Assembly: GCF_003385215.1 (NCBI RefSeq)
Contig: NZ_PQHW01000007.1
Span: forward strand, 1-64,000
Source: Amycolatopsis thermalba
GTDB lineage: Bacteria > Actinomycetota > Actinomycetes > Mycobacteriales > Pseudonocardiaceae
DNA: 64,000 nucleotides
Direction of reading: 5' to 3'
The notes under the pieces are model-generated. The model was not told the DNA's origin. It saw only the letters and a program-made list of their open reading frames with translations, and ran no database searches. This document shows positions 58,582-64,000 of this stretch, piece after piece (position 1 is the stretch's first letter; each line of letters begins with the position of its first letter). A program made the translations under genes and the position numbers.

Positions 58582-59103
58582 CTACGGACCGGTAATGGCC
58601 TCTGCCTGGGCCCTATTGCTTTTGCCACGTCGCGGCTTCGTGTTGAGGTCCTCACGCAGCTTGTCCAGCTCCCCGCGCAGGTAGTCGCGGGTGGCGACCT
58701 CGCCGACGGCCAGGCGCAGCGCGGCCAGCTCACGCGCCAGGTATTCGGTGTCGGCCTTGGTCTGCGCCGCCCGGTGCCGGTCCTCCTCCAGCGACACCCG
58801 GTCGCGGTCGTCCTGGCGGTTCTGCGCCAGCAGGATCAACGGCGCTGCATACGCCGCCTGGGTGGAGAAGGCCAGGTTGAGCAGGATGAACGGGTACGGG
58901 TCCCAGCGCAGGGCGGCCGCGCTCAGGTTGATGATGATCCACACGATCACGATGAGCGTCTGCCAGAACAGGTACTTCCCGGTGCCGAGGAACCGGGCCA
59001 GCCGCTCGGACAGCCGTCCGAAGCTGTCCGGGTCGATGCTGACCCGGGGCCCGCGGCCGGAGCGGGGCTGGTCGAGGCGGCGCCGCGCGGTCAACTCAGG
59101 CAC
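58582..59103 (-). CDS. DUF1003 membrane protein
   Basis: A 173-residue protein with two membrane segments (YLFWQTLIVIVWIIINLSA, about residues 44-62, and YPFILLNLAFSTQAAYAAPLI, about 70-90; core PFILLNLAFSTQAAYAAP) and a long charged coiled-coil C-terminus. This is the DUF1003 pattern of unknown function. GTG 59103 fits the ribosome site GGAG; it overlaps the MgtE-like gene stop by 8 bp. Order apbC, DUF1003, MgtE-like matches Rv1229c-Rv1232c. Confidence 0.88.
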   Translation of the reverse strand: MPELTARRRLDQPRSGRGPRVSIDPDSFGRLSERLARFLGTGKYLFWQTLIVIVWIIINLSAAALRWDPYPFILLNLAFSTQAAYAAPLILLAQNRQDDRDRVSLEEDRHRAAQTKADTEYLARELAALRLAVGEVATRDYLRGELDKLREDLNTKPRRGKSNRAQAEAITGP

Positions 59104-60388
59104 TGTCAATCTCCTGTCCCTCGGTGATGTCGGCCAGCCCGGTCTCGCGCCAGCGGTCGGGCAGCAGGTGGTCGAGCAGGTCGTCGACGGTGACGGCGCC
59201 CAGCAGGTGGTCCTGGTCGTCCACGACCGGACCGCAGGCGAGGTTGTAGGCCGCGAAGTAGCGGGTGATCTCCGGCAGCTCGGCGTCCGGGCCCAGGGCG
59301 GGCAGGTCGGTGTCCACGGCGCTGGCGACCAGCTCGGCGGGCGGCTCGCGCAGCAGGCGCTGGAAGTGCACGCAGCCGACGTACCGGCCGGTCGGGGTCT
59401 CGGTCGGCGGGCGGCACACGAACACCAGGCTCGCCAGCGCGGCCGGCAGGTCGGGGTTGCGGATGTGGGCCAGCGCCTCGGCGATCGTGGCGTCCGGGGT
59501 GAGGATGACCGGCTCCGGCGTCATCAGGCCGCCCGCGGTGTCCGACGAGTAGGTGAGCAGGCGCTTCAGCGGCTCGGACTCGTCCGGGTGCATCAGCTCG
59601 AGCAGGCGGCTCTGGTCGGCCGGGGCCAGCTCGGCGGGCAGGTCGGCCGCGTCGTCCGGGTTCATCGCCTCCAGGATGTCGGCGGCGCGCTCCTCGGCCA
59701 GGTGGGCGAGCAGCTCCTTCTGGTCCTCCTCGGGCAGCTCCTCCAGCACGTCGGCGAGCCGCTCGTCGTCCATCGAGTCGACCACCTCGTGCCGCCGCTT
59801 GGTCGGCAGGTCGCGCATGGTCGCGGCGATGTCGACCGCGCGCATGGTGTCGAACAGCATGAGCAGCTGCCCGGCGCCCTGCGGCTGGCCGGTGAGGTCG
59901 GTCAGGCTCAGCCCGCGCACCTCCGACCAGGGCAGCACCCGCAGCGACGACCGCCGCCTGCTCAGGCCGAGCCGCCCGGTGCGCTCGCGGACGGCGAGCT
60001 TGGCCAGCACCCAGTCACGCGTGCGGACCGGTTCCATCGCCGCGTCGGCGACCGTGACCCGCGCGTCGGTGGCGGCCAGCCGGGCCTGCGCGTCGATCAG
60101 CTGCCCGAGCACCAGCACCTCGTTGGGGCGGCGGTGGAAGCGGCGCATGTTGACCGAGCCGGTCGCGAGTGTGACGGCGGTCGGTTCGATCGCGGTGACC
60201 CGCAGCATGGGCACGAACACCCGGCGCCGGGTGGCCAGCTCGACGACGAGACCGAGCACCCGCGGCGGCTGCTGGTCCAGCCGCAGGCCGGCGACCAGGT
60301 CGCGGACCTTGCCGATGGACTCGCCGTCCGGCCCGAACACCGGCAGGCCGGCCAGCTGGGCGGCGAAGACTCTGTTCACTCCGGCCAT
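59096..60388 (-). CDS. MgtE N-domain/CBS protein without membrane channel (Rv1232c type)
   Basis: A 430-residue cytosolic protein. A PRC-barrel-like N-terminus (GLPVFGPDGESIGKVRDLV, about residues 14-32) is followed by the MgtE intracellular helical domain (DIAATMRDLPTKRRHEVVDSMDDERLADVLEELPEEDQ, core LADVLEELPEEDQKELL, about 205-235; AADILEAMNPDDAADLPAEL) and two CBS repeats (LMTPEPVILTPDATIAEAL, about 295; LLGAVTVDDLLDHLLPD, near the end). The transmembrane Mg2+ channel of true MgtE is absent, so it is probably a sensor or a partner of the coupled DUF1003 membrane protein (inference). Confidence 0.9.
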   Translation of the reverse strand: MAGVNRVFAAQLAGLPVFGPDGESIGKVRDLVAGLRLDQQPPRVLGLVVELATRRRVFVPMLRVTAIEPTAVTLATGSVNMRRFHRRPNEVLVLGQLIDAQARLAATDARVTVADAAMEPVRTRDWVLAKLAVRERTGRLGLSRRRSSLRVLPWSEVRGLSLTDLTGQPQGAGQLLMLFDTMRAVDIAATMRDLPTKRRHEVVDSMDDERLADVLEELPEEDQKELLAHLAEERAADILEAMNPDDAADLPAELAPADQSRLLELMHPDESEPLKRLLTYSSDTAGGLMTPEPVILTPDATIAEALAHIRNPDLPAALASLVFVCRPPTETPTGRYVGCVHFQRLLREPPAELVASAVDTDLPALGPDAELPEITRYFAAYNLACGPVVDDQDHLLGAVTVDDLLDHLLPDRWRETGLADITEGQEIDSA

Positions 60389-60404
60389 GCTGGAAGATTA
60401 GGCG

Positions 60405-60458
60405 AGCCGCGCGTAGCGCGTCGGTTGAGGGCGGTGGCGGGCTGGCGGGTGGGGACTA
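60405..60458 (-). repeat. Family C repeat, reversed copy
   Basis: Read on the minus strand it gives CCCACCCGCCAGCCCGCCACC then CCTCAACCGACGCGCTACGCGCGGCT, matching the units at 45.9 and 46.1 kb with a few changes; the GCGCTACGCGC palindrome is kept. It lies between the MgtE-like gene and the kinase-like gene. Confidence 0.7.
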
Positions 60459-61316
60459 GGCGAGCGCCGCCCACTCGGCGATCGCACTGAGGATCGGCAC
60501 GCTGGGAAAACCCCCGTGCTCGGCGGCCCACAGCCAGTCGTCCACGGCCCGCACCAGCGTCCAGGCGCGGGCGCGGTCCGCGTCCAGCCCGGCGGTCAGC
60601 ACCCGGGCCCGCTCTTCCACTGTGGACTCGTCGAACCGGTTCCACAGCAACGGGATCAGGCCGAACTCCGGATCGCCGGCGATCGGCTGCGGATCGATCA
60701 CGAGCCACGGTTCGCGCGACCCGGCGAGGACGTTTTCGTAGTGCAGGTCCTGATTGACCAGTGACGTCCCGGCCTCCGGGCCGAGGTCCCGGCACACCGC
60801 GACCGCGGCGTCCAGCAACCGCTTCGGCACCGGCCCGCCCAGCCGCGCCCATTCCACGGGCATCTCCTCGGCGAGCCGGACGGCCTCGTCGCGCAGGGTG
60901 CGGCCGAGCGGGGGAGCGGGGACGGTCAGCCGGTGCAGCAGGCCGCACGCGATCTCCAGCGCCTTGTCCAGCGGCTCGGTCAGCAGCGTCCGGGACGCGT
61001 CGAGCCGTTCCAGCAGCAGCGCGCCGCGAGCGCTTTCCAGCAGCCGCACCGCGCCACGACCATCCCAGGTGGACAGTGCCACCGGCTCGTCCCGGGTCCA
61101 GTCGTCCTGCCAGGCGAGCTTCAGCACGAGCGGTTCGCCGTCGCGGCGCACCGGGAACACCAGCGCCGTGTAGCCGTGCCAGGGCAGCCCCTCGATCGCC
61201 AGCCCCCACTGCCGGCAGCACCAGTCCGCCAGGTCGGGCAGCGCGGCCAGCCACGGCCGCACCACGTCCCCCTCGTTGTCGATCAGCCGCTCCGCGAACT
61301 CCTCAGGTACCCGCAC
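60456..61316 (-). CDS. APH(6)-like aminoglycoside/hydroxyurea phosphotransferase family protein
   Basis: A 286-residue protein-kinase-fold phosphotransferase of the streptomycin 6-kinase type. VLKLAWQDDWTRDEPVAL holds the ATP-binding Lys and Glu (about residues 64-80). LVNQDLHYENVLAG is the catalytic loop with Asp and Asn (about 190), and LVIDPQPIAGDPEFGLIPLL is the metal-binding DxD-like motif (about 207). GTG 61316. Such genes are common in actinobacterial chromosomes, and their natural substrate is often unknown, so drug resistance is possible but not shown. Confidence 0.9.
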   Translation of the reverse strand: MRVPEEFAERLIDNEGDVVRPWLAALPDLADWCCRQWGLAIEGLPWHGYTALVFPVRRDGEPLVLKLAWQDDWTRDEPVALSTWDGRGAVRLLESARGALLLERLDASRTLLTEPLDKALEIACGLLHRLTVPAPPLGRTLRDEAVRLAEEMPVEWARLGGPVPKRLLDAAVAVCRDLGPEAGTSLVNQDLHYENVLAGSREPWLVIDPQPIAGDPEFGLIPLLWNRFDESTVEERARVLTAGLDADRARAWTLVRAVDDWLWAAEHGGFPSVPILSAIAEWAALA

Positions 61317-61405
61317 GTCACCCAGAGTGCCAGCGATCGGGCACTTCCCAATGACTGTGACGGGGGTAACATCGCGTCAAGGGACACGCACCCCTGGGAG
61401 CCGCC

Positions 61406-62236
61406 ATGCTGGCCGAAATCATCACCGTCGTCGCGGCCGTGGGAGTCACCGGGCTCGCCACCAGCCTCCGCGTGGTCCGGCAGTACGAACGCGGGCTGGT
61501 GTACCGGTTCGGCCGGGTCCGCCCGAACGTCCGCGAGCCGGGCCTGACCATGCTGCTGCCGGGCGCCGACCGGCTACAGAAGGTGAACATGCAGATCGTC
61601 ACCCTCCCGGTGCCCGCGCAGGAGGGCATCACGCGGGACAACGTGACGGTCCGCGTCGACGCCGTCGTGTACTTCAAGGTCATCGACCCCGTGGTCGCCG
61701 CCGTCAACGTGCAGGACTACCGGTTCGCCGTCGGGCAGGTGGCGCAGACCTCGCTGCGCTCGATCATCGGCAAGAGCGACCTGGACGACCTGCTCTCCAA
61801 CCGGGAGCGGCTCAACCAGGGGCTCGAGCTGATGATCGACAGCCCGGCCCTGGACTGGGGCGTGCACATCGACCGGGTGGAGATCAAGGACGTCGCGCTG
61901 CCCGAGTCGATGAAGCGGTCGATGTCGCGCCAGGCGGAAGCCGAGCGGGAACGCCGGGCGCGGGTGATCTCGGCCGACGGCGAGCTGCAGGCGTCGCACA
62001 AGCTGTCCGAGGCCGCGGGCATCATGGCCGACGCCCCGGCGGCGTTGCAGCTGCGGCTGCTGGAGACGGTGGTGCAGGTGGCGGCGGAGAAGAACTCCAC
62101 GCTCGTGCTGCCGTTCCCGGTCGAGCTGCTCCGCTTTCTCGAACGGCACACCGCCCACCCGGAGAAGTCCGCCGAGCGGCAGGTGAACGGGCAGGCGCCG
62201 GCGCCGCGGCAGCCGGAGGAGTCCGCCCCCGGGTGA
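61406..62236 (+). CDS. SPFH/stomatin family (slipin) membrane protein
   Basis: A 276-residue membrane-anchored scaffold protein. A short N-terminal hydrophobic segment (MLAEIITVVAAVGVTGLA) precedes the SPFH domain: VVRQYERGLVYRFGRV, GITRDNVTVRVDAVVYFKV (about residues 73-92) and RSIIGKSDLDDLLSNRERL (about 117). A coiled-coil RQAEAERERRARVISADGE and an oligomerisation region follow, then a Pro-rich tail. It probably forms membrane microdomains. No NfeD partner gene is adjacent, which is usual for slipins in some actinobacteria. Confidence 0.9.
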   Translation: MLAEIITVVAAVGVTGLATSLRVVRQYERGLVYRFGRVRPNVREPGLTMLLPGADRLQKVNMQIVTLPVPAQEGITRDNVTVRVDAVVYFKVIDPVVAAVNVQDYRFAVGQVAQTSLRSIIGKSDLDDLLSNRERLNQGLELMIDSPALDWGVHIDRVEIKDVALPESMKRSMSRQAEAERERRARVISADGELQASHKLSEAAGIMADAPAALQLRLLETVVQVAAEKNSTLVLPFPVELLRFLERHTAHPEKSAERQVNGQAPAPRQPEESAPG

Positions 62237-62312
62237 GGCGCGCCATATGCGGGATCGCACGGCGGGCGCGATACTCGCCGGTAATAACGCCCGCAGACAC
62301 AGGAGTCGCCCC

Positions 62313-63509
62313 ATGGCCCGTCTGGCCCGGACCGCCGGTCTCACCGACGTGCAGCACGAGATCCTGTCCACCGTCCGCTCGTTCGTGGACAAGGAGATCA
62401 TCCCGCACGCCCAGGAGCTGGAGCACGCGGACGCCTACCCGGCGGACATCGTCGAGGGCATGAAGGAGATGGGGCTGTTCGGGATCACCATTCCCGAGGA
62501 GTTCGGCGGGCTGGGCGAGTCGTTGCTGACCTACGCGCTGGTGGTCGAGGAGATCGCGCGCGGGTGGATGAGCGTGTCGGGTGTGATCAACACGCACTTC
62601 ATCGTGGCGCACATGATCTCCCGGCACGGCACGCCGGAGCAGAAGCAGAAGTACTTGCCGAAGATGGCACAAGGACTCGTTCGCGGTGCTTTTTCCATGT
62701 CCGAGCCGGATCTGGGCTCGGACGTGGCGGCGATCAAGACGCGCGCGCGGCGGGACGGGGACGACTACGTCATCGACGGGTCGAAGATGTGGCTGACCAA
62801 CGGCGGCTCGTCGAACCTGATCGCGCTGCTGGTGCGTACCGACGAAGGCGCGGAGAAAGCGCACCAGAACCTCACGACCTTCCTGGTGGAGAAGCCGGAG
62901 GGCTTCGGTGAGGTGGCGCCGGGGCTGACGATTCCGGGCAAGATCGACAAGATGGGCTACAAGGGCGTCGACACCACCGAGGCGGTGTTCGACGGCTTCC
63001 GGATCCCGGCGTCGCAGGTCCTCGGCGAGGCCCCGGGCCGGGGGTTCGCGTTCATGATGGACGGCATCGAGGTGGGCCGGGTGAACGTGGCGGCGCGGGC
63101 GTGCGGGATCGCGATCCGGGCGTTCGAGCTGGCGGTGGAGTACGCGCAGCAGCGCCGGACGTTCGGCAAGCCGATCGCCCAGCACCAGGCGATCGCGTTC
63201 AAGCTGGCCGAGATGGCGACCAAGGTCGAGGCCGCGCACCTGATGATGGTCAACGCGGCCCGGCTGAAGGACACCGGCGAGCGCAACGACGTGGCGGCGG
63301 GCATGGCGAAGCTGATCGCGAGCGAGTACTGCGCCGAGGTGACGCAGGAGGCGTTCCGCATCCACGGCGGCTACGGGTACAGCAAGGAGTACGAGATCGA
63401 GCGCCTGATGCGCGAGGCGCCGTTCCTGCTCATCGGCGAGGGCACCAGCGAGATCCAGAAGACGATCATCAGCCGCGGCTTGCTGCGCGAGTACCAGGTC
63501 AAGAGCTGA
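62313..63509 (+). CDS. Acyl-CoA dehydrogenase
   Basis: A 398-residue FAD enzyme of the acyl-CoA dehydrogenase family. It shows FGITIPEEFGGLGES (about residue 52), FSMSEPDLGSDVAAIKTRA (FAD loop, about 128), KMWLTNGGSSN, RTFGKPIAQHQAIAFKLAEMATKVEAA (core TFGKPIAQHQAIAFKLAEM, about 277), HGGYGYSKEYEIERLMREA (about 350) and the catalytic-base region LIGEGTSEIQKTIISRGLL. The MSVSGVINTHFI insert and length suggest a short/branched-chain or (2S)-methylsuccinyl-type substrate; uncertain. ATG 62313 follows AGGAG. Confidence 0.92.
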   Translation: MARLARTAGLTDVQHEILSTVRSFVDKEIIPHAQELEHADAYPADIVEGMKEMGLFGITIPEEFGGLGESLLTYALVVEEIARGWMSVSGVINTHFIVAHMISRHGTPEQKQKYLPKMAQGLVRGAFSMSEPDLGSDVAAIKTRARRDGDDYVIDGSKMWLTNGGSSNLIALLVRTDEGAEKAHQNLTTFLVEKPEGFGEVAPGLTIPGKIDKMGYKGVDTTEAVFDGFRIPASQVLGEAPGRGFAFMMDGIEVGRVNVAARACGIAIRAFELAVEYAQQRRTFGKPIAQHQAIAFKLAEMATKVEAAHLMMVNAARLKDTGERNDVAAGMAKLIASEYCAEVTQEAFRIHGGYGYSKEYEIERLMREAPFLLIGEGTSEIQKTIISRGLLREYQVKS

Positions 63510-63591
63510 TCAACCCCTGGTGTGTCGGGTTCGCGTGGTTTCATGGGGGTTGGCAGGATGAAGTCACTCGATCACTACGACAGCACAGGTG

Positions 63592-64000
63592 ATGACCGTG
63601 ACCAGCCCGTTCTCCTCCGGCGGCCGTCAAGTACAGGGCCTGCCGCGCTTGCCGACGCCGCCCACGGGGTGGCCGATCGGCTCCTACGCCACCTACCAGG
63701 AGGCGCAGCGGGCGGTCGACTACCTCGCCGACAACCAGTTCGCGGTCGAGGACGTGACCATCGTCGGCGTCGACCTGATGCTCGTCGAGCGGGTGCTGGG
63801 CCGGCTGTCGTGGGGTCGCGTCCTCATGACCGGCGCGATCTCCGGCGCCTGGTTCGGCCTGTTCGTGGGTTTCCTGCTGGCGATGTTCGCCTCCGGCGCG
63901 ACGGTCACCTACCAGCCGATCCTGGTCGGCCTGGTCTCCGGTGTGCTGTTCGGCCTGGTGTTCGCCGCCATCAGCTACGCCTCCTCGCGCGGCCGCCGCG
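63592..64000 (+). CDS. General stress-type membrane protein (3' end outside window)
   Basis: An N-terminal 136 residues are visible. PTGWPIGSYATYQEAQRAVDYLADNQF then VTIVGVDLMLVERVLGRL form the ferredoxin-like domain seen at the start of general-stress-protein-17M-like/Rv1234-type proteins. Two Gly-rich membrane segments follow (MTGAISGAWFGLFVGFLLAMF and ILVGLVSGVLFGLVFAAISY, each about 20 residues). ATG 63592 lies after CAGGTG; GTG 63598 is possible. It is cut by the right edge. Position near the MgtE-like gene matches the Rv1232c-Rv1234 order. Confidence 0.8.
   Translation, partial: MTVTSPFSSGGRQVQGLPRLPTPPTGWPIGSYATYQEAQRAVDYLADNQFAVEDVTIVGVDLMLVERVLGRLSWGRVLMTGAISGAWFGLFVGFLLAMFASGATVTYQPILVGLVSGVLFGLVFAAISYASSRGRR

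Noticed and set aside
60456-61316. Acquired antibiotic-resistance island
   Set aside because: The APH(6)-like gene has the same base composition as its neighbours, lies in a block of conserved order and has no mobile element beside it; a chromosomal kinase of unknown substrate is more likely.

Overview
The window is a chromosomal segment of a high-GC actinobacterium, most likely a mycolate-bearing or closely related member of the Pseudonocardiales (Amycolatopsis-like). The reasons are GC-rich third codon positions, frequent GTG/TTG starts, GTGA/ATGA gene overlaps, F420 biosynthesis genes, and gene order close to two blocks of the Mycobacterium tuberculosis chromosome. The genus is an inference; no rRNA or tRNA gene is present to confirm it.

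Block 1 (about 1-33 kb) resembles the M. tuberculosis Rv3260-Rv3277 neighbourhood. It starts with a membrane-tethered ECF-like sigma factor (cut by the left edge), a degenerate GGDEF-like protein and two GT87 mannosyltransferase paralogues. purK-purE, a decayed cutinase gene, a Tat-exported F420-dependent oxidoreductase and a divergent acyl-CoA ligase/acyl-CoA dehydrogenase pair follow. Next come a DUF3558 lipoprotein, DoxX, a TIGR03089 protein, two LCP ligases, rmlB-rmlD, a TetR/SDR pair, a five-gene glycosyltransferase cluster, wbbL, the mannose-1-phosphate guanylyltransferase gene, and a GNAT-fbiA-fbiB-NUDIX-GntR operon. The theme is envelope glycan assembly: dTDP-rhamnose, rhamnosyl transfer to the linker unit, GDP-mannose, mannosyltransferases and LCP attachment of glycans to peptidoglycan, together with F420 synthesis.

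Block 2 (about 34-64 kb) resembles Rv1177-Rv1234. It holds fdxA-dapC, then dapD/dapE (succinylase branch of diaminopimelate synthesis), two LOG-family genes, an acyltransferase, gpgS-DivIVA-like-SRPBCC-tag, an enoyl-CoA hydratase, DUF3117 and pepA. It continues with an O-methyltransferase, sigE-rseA-htrA-tatB (envelope stress and Tat export), apbC-DUF1003-MgtE-like, an aminoglycoside-phosphotransferase-like kinase, an SPFH protein, an acyl-CoA dehydrogenase and a stress-type membrane protein cut by the right edge. Insertions relative to the mycobacterial order include a TetR/FAD-monooxygenase pair, a CHAD protein and a LysR/MFS/VOC/AraC group.

The intergenic regions are the least explained part. 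They hold dispersed and tandem repeats that form large hairpins: two copies each of two palindromic families, a third family near 46 kb and 60.4 kb, a 61-bp tandem array, a 150-bp nested palindrome and covarying hairpin units near 37.5 kb. Several regulatory palindromes are visible next to TetR, LysR and fatty-acid genes. No CRISPR array, prophage, complete insertion sequence, tRNA or rRNA was found. No clear-cut new defence or biosynthetic system was seen; the best leads are the repeat families, the glycosyltransferase cluster, the coupled fbi operon and a DUF3800 gene beside a possible small RNA.
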